The notes beneath the pieces were generated by a model. The model worked only from the letters and a program-made list of their open reading frames with translations, did no database searches and was not told the DNA's origin. The position numbers and the translations under genes are program-made. Shown one piece after another: positions 1-6,195 of a stretch of DNA of 7,659 bases. The stretch is from an uncultured Oscillospiraceae bacterium (GTDB lineage Bacteria; Bacillota; Clostridia; Oscillospirales; Oscillospiraceae). Position 1 is the first letter of the stretch, and the number at the start of each line of letters is the position of its first letter. Where the stretch lies: assembly GCA_905233595.1 (NCBI GenBank), contig CAJOFI010000058.1, forward strand, positions 1 through 7,659, written 5' to 3'.

Positions 1-2272
1 GGCCGTGGACGAGGGCCGCGCCAAGGTTTTGCAGGACTTTTTCAAGGAGCACGAGATCCCCGCCCTGATATACGAGCCGCTCAAAAAGCTTCCCGAGCCG
101 GGGCAGTGCTGCATCGCCATCGGCGCGATCTCGGCGGGCATCGAATACCCCGGCATCCGCCTCGTCATCCTCACCGACAGCCAGCTTCTGCGCCGGGGCG
201 CGAAGAAGAAAAAGAGCACGAAGAAGCTCCCCGCGAACCGCCAGCGCATCGAGTCCTACGGCGATCTGTCGGTAGGCGACTACGTGGTGCACGAAAACCA
301 CGGCATCGGCCGCTTTGCCGGCATCGTCAAAATGCAGGTGGACGGCTTTGAAAAGGACTATGTCAAGATCGCCTACGCCGGGACGGATACGCTCTACGTC
401 CCCGCGACGCAGCTCGACCTTGTGACGAAGTACACGGGCGGCGGCGAGGAAAAGCCCGTCAAGCTCTCCAAGATGGGCGGCGCCGAGTGGGCGAAGACCC
501 GCTCCCGCGCCAAGAGCGCCGCGAAGGACATGGCCAAAAAGCTCATCGCCCTCTACGCCGAGCGCCAGCGCCTCCCCGGCTACGCCTTCTCGCCCGACTC
601 CGAGTGGCAGCGGGAGTTTGAGGAGAACTTCGGCTACACCGAGACGGACGATCAGCTTCGCTGCGTCGCGGAGATCAAGCGCGATATGGAATCGAGCGTG
701 CCGATGGATCGCCTGCTCTGCGGGGACGTGGGCTTCGGCAAGACCGAGGTCGCCCTGCGGGCGGTGATGAAGTGCGTCCTCGACGGTAAGCAGGCCGCCA
801 TCCTCGTCCCCACGACGGTGCTCGCGCAGCAGCACTATCAGACCGCCCTGCAGCGCTTTTTCGGCTTCCCGGTTGAGATCGCGGTGCTCTCCCGCTTCCG
901 CACGGGCGCGCAGATGACGAAGACCCTCTCGGAAATCGCAAACGGCAAGGTCGATCTCGTCATCGGCACCCACCGCATCCTGAGCAAGGACGTGCGCTTC
1001 AAAAACCTCGGCCTGCTCGTCGTGGATGAGGAGCAGCGCTTCGGCGTGACACACAAGGAGCATATCAAGGAGCTCAGCCGGGGGATCGACGTGCTGACCC
1101 TCTCGGCGACCCCCATCCCCCGCACGCTCAACATGGCCATGTCCGGCATCCGCGATATGTCCACCATCGAGGAGCCGCCGGAGGATCGCCTCCCGGTGCA
1201 GACCTTCGTGATGGAGCACGACTGGGGCATCCTCGCCGACGCGATCCGGCGCGAGCTGCAGCGCGGCGGACAGGTCTATTACCTGCACAACCGCGTGGAC
1301 GATATCGAGCGCACAGCCATGCGCCTCATGGAGCTGCTCGACGACGTGACCGTCGCGGTGGCGCACGGGCAGATGGACAAAAACATGCTTGCCTCCGTGA
1401 TGGAGAGCGTGGCAAACGGCGAAACGCAGGTGCTGGTCTGCACGACCATCATCGAGACCGGTATCGACATCCCGAACGTCAACACCCTCATCATCGAGGA
1501 CGCGGATAAGCTGGGGCTTGCGCAGCTCCACCAGATCCGCGGGCGCGTCGGGCGCTCGACCCGCAAGGCCAGCGCCTACCTCACCTTCCGGCGCGACAAG
1601 GTGCTCACCGAGATCGCCGAAAAGCGCCTCACCGCCATCCGGGACTTCGCCGCCTTCGGCTCCGGCTTCAAGATCGCCATGCGCGACCTTGAAATTCGCG
1701 GCGCGGGCAATCTCCTGGGCGCGGAACAGTCGGGGCACATGATCGACGTGGGCTACGATATGTACATGAAGCTCCTCAACGAGGCCGTGCTCGAGGCGCG
1801 CGGGATTGAGGTGCCCAAGGCCGCCGAGTGCTCGGCCGATCTCGCCGTCGCGGCGAACATCCCCGACCGCTATATCTCCTCCTCCGAGCAGCGCATGGAC
1901 GTTTACCGCCGCATCGCGGCCATCCGCTCGGAGGCGGAGGCCGACGACCTCACCGACGAGCTGATCGACCGCTTCGGCGACCCGCCCCCGGGCGTCAACG
2001 CCCTCATCCACGTCGCGCTGCTGCGCGGCGAGGCGGGCAAGGCCGGGATCACCGACATCGCCCAGAAGCAGGGCTATTTGCGCTTTACGGTCAGGGACTT
2101 CGATATGGAGAAGGTCTCCCGGCTCTACGCAACGCCCGCGTACAAGGGCAGGCTGCGCGTCGAGGCTGGCTCCAAGCCCTGCCTGAGCCTCAAGATCAAG
2201 GCCAAGGGCCGCGTCATCGACGAGGCGAGAAGCTTCGTCGCCGACTGGGGAGCCCGTAGCGCCGAGCATTGA
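1..2272 (+). CDS. mfd: Transcription-repair coupling factor Mfd, C-terminal part (5' end outside window)
   Basis: Mfd is an ATP-driven DNA translocase that pushes or removes RNA polymerase stalled at lesions and recruits the UvrABC excision machinery. About 755 residues are visible, numbered here from the GTG at 5; the family is about 1,150 long, so the UvrB-like N-terminal part lies upstream. An RNA-polymerase-interacting (CarD-like) domain covers residues 85-145 (LSVGDYVVHENHGIGRF). The RecG-like helicase core follows: Walker A GDVGFGKT at 240-247, DEEQ at 341-344, SATPIPRT at 367-374, motif V around 480-491 (ETGIDIPN) and motif VI GRVGR at 513-517. The translocation (TRG-like) segment is about 547-578, and the regulatory C-terminal domain about 610-740. 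The stop is TGA at 2270-2272. Reading is open to the left edge, so the GTG at 5 is an internal valine codon, not the start. All helicase motifs look intact. No clear terminator follows. Confidence 0.97.
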   Translation, partial: AVDEGRAKVLQDFFKEHEIPALIYEPLKKLPEPGQCCIAIGAISAGIEYPGIRLVILTDSQLLRRGAKKKKSTKKLPANRQRIESYGDLSVGDYVVHENHGIGRFAGIVKMQVDGFEKDYVKIAYAGTDTLYVPATQLDLVTKYTGGGEEKPVKLSKMGGAEWAKTRSRAKSAAKDMAKKLIALYAERQRLPGYAFSPDSEWQREFEENFGYTETDDQLRCVAEIKRDMESSVPMDRLLCGDVGFGKTEVALRAVMKCVLDGKQAAILVPTTVLAQQHYQTALQRFFGFPVEIAVLSRFRTGAQMTKTLSEIANGKVDLVIGTHRILSKDVRFKNLGLLVVDEEQRFGVTHKEHIKELSRGIDVLTLSATPIPRTLNMAMSGIRDMSTIEEPPEDRLPVQTFVMEHDWGILADAIRRELQRGGQVYYLHNRVDDIERTAMRLMELLDDVTVAVAHGQMDKNMLASVMESVANGETQVLVCTTIIETGIDIPNVNTLIIEDADKLGLAQLHQIRGRVGRSTRKASAYLTFRRDKVLTEIAEKRLTAIRDFAAFGSGFKIAMRDLEIRGAGNLLGAEQSGHMIDVGYDMYMKLLNEAVLEARGIEVPKAAECSADLAVAANIPDRYISSSEQRMDVYRRIAAIRSEAEADDLTDELIDRFGDPPPGVNALIHVALLRGEAGKAGITDIAQKQGYLRFTVRDFDMEKVSRLYATPAYKGRLRVEAGSKPCLSLKIKAKGRVIDEARSFVADWGARSAEH

Positions 2273-2358
2273 TCGGCTGCGGTATCGCTTTCAGACGGAT
2301 TGCAAGGATTCCGGGAGGGGACGCCGTAAGAATTCACTTTTTCGTAACGAAATAAAGC

Positions 2359-2387
2359 TTGATAGATTTTGCGGGAAGTAGTATATT
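2359..2387 (+). promoter_or_regulatory. Sigma-A-like promoter of the peptidyl-prolyl isomerase gene
   Basis: TTGATA at 2359-2364 and TATATT at 2382-2387 are separated by exactly 17 bases, each close to the housekeeping consensus. This predicts a transcript start near 2393-2396 and a leader of roughly 25 bases. The region is AT-rich in an otherwise GC-rich sequence. A perfect 13-base inverted repeat (TTTCGT-A-ACGAAA, 2340-2352) sits seven bases upstream of the -35 box and could bind a regulator, but nothing more supports that. Confidence 0.72.
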
Positions 2388-2399
2388 CACAGAGAACAC

Positions 2400-2407
2400 G
2401 GAAAGGA
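2400..2407 (+). promoter_or_regulatory. Ribosome binding site
   Basis: GGAAAGGA ends ten bases before the ATG at 2418. The spacing is slightly long but acceptable, and it supports this ATG as the start of the isomerase gene. Confidence 0.6.
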
Positions 2408-2417
2408 CGGATCGTTT

Positions 2418-3620
2418 ATGAAAAAAATGATTATCGCGCTGCTCGTCGTCTGCGTGCTGGCGGGCGGCATCATCGGTTTTTTGACCTACCGCAATGAAAA
2501 GCCCGGTGAGATCGAGGCGGAGGAGCCTGCCGCGAGCGCGGAGGCCGCGCCGGAGGAAGCCTACACCCTGCGCGTGCCCGATTACGCGGCGATGTACGCC
2601 ACCCATGCGCCGGATGAGATCGTCGCCACCGTGGACGGGCGCGACGTGACCTGGGGCGAGTACTTCTACCTCTTCTTCTCCCAGGCCAAGCAGATCGAAA
2701 ACTATTTTGCGAGCATGGCGTCCTACTACGGCGCGGCGCCCGATTGGGACGCCCAGGCCGATGAAAACGGCGACGTCAGCTTTGCCGACATCCCGGCGCA
2801 GGGTGTGGAGTCCACGCTCAGGCAGATCTTTTCCATTGAGGGTCTCGCCGCGAAGGGCGAGGTCGAGCTGACCGACGAGCAGCTTGCCGCCATCCGCGCG
2901 CAGGAGGAAGAGGATATTCTCGGCGCCGTCGGCGAGGGCGCCACGGCGGAGGACTTCAACGCCTATATCGAGACGATTTTTCTGCCCCGCACGCTCTACG
3001 ACCGCATGAACCGCGTCAACTACCTCTACCGCCAGGGCTTCGTGCAGGCCTACGGCGAAAACGGCGAGCTGGTGGAGGACGGTACGGCGCTGCAATACCT
3101 CACGGATAACGAGTACATGGCCGCAACGCATATTCTCTTCTCAAACACCGACCCCGCCACCTTTGAAGCCCTCGACGAGCAGGCCGCCGCCGAAAAGCTG
3201 GCGAAGGCCGAGGAGCTCGCCGCCGAGCTCCAGGCCATCGAGGACGATGCCGAGCGCCTTAAGCGCTTTGCCGAGCTCAAGGCCGAATACTGCGAGGATA
3301 CCGGCAAGGTCGCTTATCCCGACGGCTACGTCTTCCTGCCCGGCAGGATGGTCGCGGCGTTTGAGGAGACCGTGCTGAGTCTGGAGGATTACCAGGTCTC
3401 CGATCCGGTGATGTCCGATTACGGCTGGCACGTCATCATGCGCCTGCCCCTTGACCCGGACGGCGTGATCGAATACTCCAACGACGGCACCGCCCTCACC
3501 GCCCGCAGCAAGGCGGCGAACGAGGCTTACGGCGAGGAGCTGCAAAACTACTTTGACAGCCTGAGCGTGGACTACGCCGAAGGCTTCACCGCGCCGAAGA
3601 TCATGGATTATCTGGGATAA
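2418..3620 (+). CDS. Membrane-anchored peptidyl-prolyl isomerase, SurA/PrsA (PpiC) type
   Basis: This is probably an extracytoplasmic foldase or chaperone for exported proteins. Of its 400 residues, an N-terminal hydrophobic helix at about 4-23 follows MKK and serves as a membrane anchor. There is no lipobox: the only early cysteine, C12, is preceded by valine. An acidic linker with many Glu and Ala covers 28-50. A SurA-like chaperone segment starts at about 66 (DEIVATVDGRDVTWGEYFY), as in many clostridial homologues. The parvulin-like domain runs from about 235 (ATHILFS) to 345, ending in YGWHVIMRLPL, the usual YGyHii strand. The usual glycine-rich GGDLG stretch is replaced by YPDGYVFLPGRM, so isomerase activity is uncertain. 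A helical, highly charged insertion (about 250-290) separates the first strand from the rest. It follows mfd with its own promoter and has its own terminator. Family assignment is firm; catalytic activity is not. Confidence 0.85.
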   Translation: MKKMIIALLVVCVLAGGIIGFLTYRNEKPGEIEAEEPAASAEAAPEEAYTLRVPDYAAMYATHAPDEIVATVDGRDVTWGEYFYLFFSQAKQIENYFASMASYYGAAPDWDAQADENGDVSFADIPAQGVESTLRQIFSIEGLAAKGEVELTDEQLAAIRAQEEEDILGAVGEGATAEDFNAYIETIFLPRTLYDRMNRVNYLYRQGFVQAYGENGELVEDGTALQYLTDNEYMAATHILFSNTDPATFEALDEQAAAEKLAKAEELAAELQAIEDDAERLKRFAELKAEYCEDTGKVAYPDGYVFLPGRMVAAFEETVLSLEDYQVSDPVMSDYGWHVIMRLPLDPDGVIEYSNDGTALTARSKAANEAYGEELQNYFDSLSVDYAEGFTAPKIMDYLG

Positions 3621-3622
3621 GG

Positions 3623-3654
3623 AAATGGAGGGATGTGAAAACATCCCTCCATTT
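3623..3654 (+). terminator. Hairpin terminator of the isomerase gene
   Basis: A perfect 14-bp stem (3623-3636 with 3641-3654, arms AAATGGAGGGATGT / ACATCCCTCCATTT) closes a GAAA tetraloop three bases after the stop codon. The T-tract after it is weak (GCTTATAGTTT), so it may be partly leaky or work with the second hairpin downstream. Confidence 0.75.
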
Positions 3655-3704
3655 GCTTATAGTTTGCAGAAAAGAAAAAACGTACGAACAATTTTCCAAC
3701 AATC

Positions 3705-3760
3705 TAAAAAATGAAAACTGAAAAAGGCTGTGAGAAAACTTCGTTTTCTCACAGCCTTTT
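3705..3760 (-). terminator. Long terminator hairpin ending the gerA-gerC-gerB cluster
   Basis: A perfect 18-bp stem pairs 3722-3739 with 3743-3760 around a 3-base loop. Read on the minus strand it is followed by a T-rich tail (TTTTTCAGTTTTCATTTTTT), the classic layout of an intrinsic terminator for gerB. The gerB stop codon (TGA, 3751-3749) lies inside the stem, so there is no spacer between gene and terminator. On the plus strand the stem ends in TTTTCC, so it could also stop read-through from the converging isomerase gene. Confidence 0.88.
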
Positions 3761-4870
3761 CCTTACAGTTCCTACCATATATATAATAAGAAGAAAAGCG
3801 GCGGCTGCGTATTGGCCAAGGGGGATGACGCGCTCTGACCAGAGGGTGAGGGCGCTGTCCGTCGGGGCGAGGAGCAGGCCGATCGCGATGGCCAGCGCCC
3901 CGCAGAGCCAGCTCAGCCAGCGCCCGTTTTGCATAACGAGCAGCCCCTCCCCGTGAAAGGCGGGCGCGTGACCCAACGCAAGGCGCAGACAGTGCTGCGA
4001 GGCAAGCAGCGCGAGAGAGGCGAGCAGGTAATCCGGGAAGAGCCAGAGCGCCACCACGAGCGCCTCCATACGCTCGAGCGTGCGGAAGAAGACGAGGTTT
4101 CGCACGAGGGTGAAGAAGGGCAGCGTGAGCTTTGCTGTGATCTCTGCGCCGAAGCAGCCGATCACCGCCGCCGCGAGCGCCGACAGCAGCAGGCACAGCC
4201 CCGTCAGCCAGAGCGCCGATAAGCCGAAGCCGCCTTCACGCTTCTCCGTTCCGCCCAGCAGAAAGCCCGGCGCGTAGAGCCCGAGCAGCAGCACCTCCCC
4301 CACCGGGAGCGCCCCGCAAAGCACGGGCAGCGCATCCTCCGCCGTGAGCGGGAGAAGGTTGTCCGCGTCGATCTGCCGCAGGGAGAAGAGCAGGAGCAGC
4401 AAAATCACCCCCAGCAGCAGCGGAAGCAGCATCCTCGCCATCCGCGCAAGCGAGCGCGGGGAGCAGAGCGCCGTGAAACCTGCGGCAAGCCCCAGCGTGA
4501 GAACGAAAAAGGCAGGCTCACTCTGCGGAAAAAGCGCCACGGTGAAGCGCTCCGCCGCCGCGCGCAGAACGAAGCCCGCGTACAGCAGCAGCCACAGCCC
4601 GAAAAGCAGCAGCGCCGCCTTGCCGGGCTTCTCTCCCAGCGCGCGCAGGCTCAGCTCCCCCAGCCCCTCCCCTTCTCTGCGACAGGCGGTAAAGCGGCAA
4701 AAGAGCCAGGCAAACAGCAGCAGAACCGGAAGGCAGACCGGCGCCGAGAGCCAGCAGCCCCGCCCCGCCGCCTCCGCCGAGGCCGCGGGATAGAGCCGCA
4801 GCGCCGGGGACAGCACCGCCGCCGCGCCAAGGCTCATCAATTGTCGCCGGGAAAAACGTTCACTTGTCAT
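3749..4870 (-). CDS. Spore germinant receptor subunit B (GerAB family, transporter-like)
   Basis: GerAB-family proteins are membrane subunits of germinant receptors, related to amino-acid/polyamine transporters, and are thought to bind the germinant. The 373 residues are very Leu/Ala-rich with about ten hydrophobic segments, near 11-30, 41-60, 84-103, 118-135, 147-163, 183-206, 216-240, 270-295, 318-336 and 348-367, as expected for the family. The N-terminus FSRRQLMSLG matches the usual start (iSxrQ) of the first helix. The strongest signature is LTLPFFTLVRNLVFF-RTLERMEAL (248-271) followed by a tryptophan. The ATG at 4870 is preferred to the TTG at 4876, because the Shine-Dalgarno-like GAGGT lies eight bases before the ATG and only two before the TTG. 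It is the last gene of the cluster, 87 bases after gerC, and its stop codon lies in the terminator stem. The exact germinant cannot be told. Confidence 0.9.
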   Translation of the reverse strand: MTSERFSRRQLMSLGAAAVLSPALRLYPAASAEAAGRGCWLSAPVCLPVLLLFAWLFCRFTACRREGEGLGELSLRALGEKPGKAALLLFGLWLLLYAGFVLRAAAERFTVALFPQSEPAFFVLTLGLAAGFTALCSPRSLARMARMLLPLLLGVILLLLLFSLRQIDADNLLPLTAEDALPVLCGALPVGEVLLLGLYAPGFLLGGTEKREGGFGLSALWLTGLCLLLSALAAAVIGCFGAEITAKLTLPFFTLVRNLVFFRTLERMEALVVALWLFPDYLLASLALLASQHCLRLALGHAPAFHGEGLLVMQNGRWLSWLCGALAIAIGLLLAPTDSALTLWSERVIPLGQYAAAAFLLIIYMVGTVRKRL

Positions 4871-4877
4871 GCTCAAT

Positions 4878-4884
4878 AACCTCT
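4878..4884 (-). promoter_or_regulatory. Ribosome binding site of the gerB-type gene
   Basis: On the minus strand, AGAGGTT lies seven bases before the ATG at 4870. It decides the start codon and is the only recognisable Shine-Dalgarno sequence among the three ger genes. Confidence 0.6.
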
Positions 4885-4957
4885 TTTTCCGGGGAAAGCA
4901 GGGCCTTCCGCTGTCTCTGCAAGCTGCGCGATATACGGCAAAAAAACCGAAAACTAT

Positions 4958-6046
4958 TCACGCTTCCTTCGCGTCAAAGCTGTGCGTGAGCGCGCCCTGC
5001 ACCTTCAGGCTGATCTCCAGCCCGGGCAGAAGAGAGGGGAAGCTCCCCTCCAAAGCGCGCCAGCGCTCGGGATCGCTGCGCTCCAAACGCGCGCTGAGAT
5101 TCGCCGGGTCGAGCGCCTGCTGCCGCGCAAGCTGGAGGACGCGCCCCAGCTTCTCCGACACCGCCGCCTCAAGCTGCCCGGTCAGATAGTCGTCGTAGCG
5201 CGCAAGCCCGTCGGCACTGTCGGCGGCGGTCTCCAGCACCGAGGCCTGCACCTTCGCCGTCACGTCCAAGCCCCGCAGGCTCCCGTCCGCATCCCAGACC
5301 GGCGTGACCGTGCTCTCGCCCCGCTGCAGCTCCAGGCTCACCGGCAGACCGCCCAGGCAGAGAAGCTCCGCCCCCAGCGCGTCCTCCGACTCAATCCAGG
5401 CGCGCAGAACGCCGTCCTGGAGCACTCCGAAGCCCGCCGGAACGGCGGTCTTGTCCCCCTGCTCGGCCGCGTCGGCAAAGCGCAGGGCGGTCACGAGCGC
5501 GCTCCCGCTTCGCATCAGTGACCGCTGCACCGCGTCCGCTGTGCTGCCCGTCTCACCGCGCTGCCTCTCCGTGCGAAGCTGGGCGCTCTGTAAAATTTCC
5601 GTGATGCCGCGCGTGTCGGAGCTTGCGCCCTGCATCAGCTCCGCCGCCGTCCCGCCGCGCACGAGATAGAGCGGGATGTCCAGCCGCAGGTCGCCCGAGC
5701 GGCAGATCACCGCGAGCAGGTCGTTTATCCCGTGCTCGGCGGCGTCCTGCCCCACGAGGATCGCGCGCACGTGCCCCATGAAGAGCTCCTCCTCCACGGA
5801 GTTTTCGCGGATCTGCTCCAGCGCCGCCGAGAGCGTGCGCCCCACGCCGCTCAACCCGGCGCCCGGCCCCTCGTTCTCCGGCCCCGCCGCCGCGGCGAGC
5901 GTCAGGCGCACGGAGCCCTTTTCGTAGTCCACGCCCACGGTCTGGATGATGCGAAGCTGCTCCACCTCCCGCCGCTGCCCGGACAGCCCGCAGCCACACA
6001 GAAGCACGGCAAGGAGAAGGAAAGAGAGTAGAAAGATTTTTTTCAT
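4958..6046 (-). CDS. Spore germinant receptor lipoprotein subunit C (Ger(x)C family)
   Basis: Ger(x)C proteins are lipid-anchored on the outer face of the spore inner membrane and are needed for receptor function. The product has 362 residues from the ATG at 6046. MKK plus a hydrophobic stretch (4-16) leads to the lipobox L16-C17-G18-C19, giving lipidated C19. The N-terminal domain begins VEQLRIIQTVGVDYEKGSVRLTL (28-50), the typical first strand pair with the G-D-Y motif. The middle contains ELFMGHVRAILVGQ (87-100), another family landmark. The C-terminal domain carries a long helix (about 285-310), then DPERW (325-329) and a final beta segment LEISLKVQGAL. The length is close to the usual 360-400. 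A TTG at 6052 would add two residues but gives a poorer signal peptide start. No Shine-Dalgarno sequence is visible. The stop region matches a repeat motif from the gap before the gene (see findings). Confidence 0.9.
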   Translation of the reverse strand: MKKIFLLSFLLLAVLLCGCGLSGQRREVEQLRIIQTVGVDYEKGSVRLTLAAAAGPENEGPGAGLSGVGRTLSAALEQIRENSVEEELFMGHVRAILVGQDAAEHGINDLLAVICRSGDLRLDIPLYLVRGGTAAELMQGASSDTRGITEILQSAQLRTERQRGETGSTADAVQRSLMRSGSALVTALRFADAAEQGDKTAVPAGFGVLQDGVLRAWIESEDALGAELLCLGGLPVSLELQRGESTVTPVWDADGSLRGLDVTAKVQASVLETAADSADGLARYDDYLTGQLEAAVSEKLGRVLQLARQQALDPANLSARLERSDPERWRALEGSFPSLLPGLEISLKVQGALTHSFDAKEA

Positions 6047-6063
6047 AAGCAAGCACTGACAGT

Positions 6064-6195
6064 AAAACTGAAAACTGAAGACTGAAAACTGAAAAATGAA
6101 AAATTATAGTGTCCCCTTCGGGGACAAATTAGAATTCGTCGCGCAGCGACACCGCAACTATTCACTGTTCATTATTCACTGAAGACTGAAGACTA
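6064..6195. repeat. Heptamer-repeat and hairpin element between gerA and gerC
   Basis: Two arrays of 7-bp units bracket a core. Left array (6064-6098): AAAACTG, AAAACTG, AAGACTG, AAAACTG, AAAAATG, followed by a degenerate AAAAATT. Right array (6161-6195): TTCACTG, TTCATTA, TTCACTG, AAGACTG, AAGACTA. The core has a perfect 7-bp stem TGTCCCC-TTC-GGGGACA (6110-6126) and a 5-bp stem GTCGC-GCA-GCGAC (6138-6150). The last unit of the right array contains the gerA stop codon. The element fills most of the gap and is AT-rich, apart from the stems. It carries no coding capacity and no transposase, so it looks like a non-autonomous, REP- or MITE-like intergenic repeat. I infer a multicopy family; copy number cannot be seen here. 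Confidence 0.72.
6110..6126 (-). other. Stable hairpin with T-rich tail inside the gerA-gerC gap
   Basis: On the minus strand TGTCCCC-GAA-GGGGACA forms a GC-rich 7-bp stem, followed after CTATAA by TTTTT. It resembles a weak intrinsic terminator and could reduce transcription from gerA into gerC, or protect mRNA ends. The T-run is offset from the stem, so full termination is doubtful. Confidence 0.4.

Noticed and set aside
5..7. GTG as start of the mfd gene
   Set aside because: The frame is open to the left edge and the product lacks the N-terminal third of Mfd, so this is an internal codon.
2273..2335. Terminator after mfd
   Set aside because: No stem of useful length followed by a T-run could be found; read-through or a Rho-type stop is possible.
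2418..2480. Lipoprotein signal in the isomerase (cysteine at residue 12)
   Set aside because: The residue before the cysteine is valine, which signal peptidase II does not accept, and the hydrophobic run continues past it; a membrane anchor is more likely.
2334..3131. 265-codon minus-strand open frame opposite the isomerase gene
   Set aside because: No ribosome site or family resemblance; the isomerase on the other strand has clear motifs, promoter and terminator.
3657..4196. 179-codon minus-strand open frame overlapping the end of gerB
   Set aside because: Low-complexity Ala/Arg-rich product in another frame that runs through the terminator stem; a shadow of gerB.
4790..4870. Twin-arginine (Tat) signal-like FSRRQLMSLG at the start of the gerB-type protein
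   Set aside because: It matches the iSxrQ start of the first membrane helix of GerAB proteins, and the rest is polytopic membrane protein, not an exported soluble enzyme.
6047..6052. TTG start for the gerC-type gene
   Set aside because: The ATG six bases on gives the standard MKK signal-peptide start; the TTG adds only Met-Leu and has no ribosome site either.
6129..6157. Minus-strand promoter TTGCGG-17-TTCTAA in the repeat core
   Set aside because: The -10 matches too few consensus bases, and the sequence is better explained as part of the hairpin core.
6064..6195. CRISPR array
   Set aside because: Units are 7 bp in direct tandem with no spacers, and no cas gene is present.
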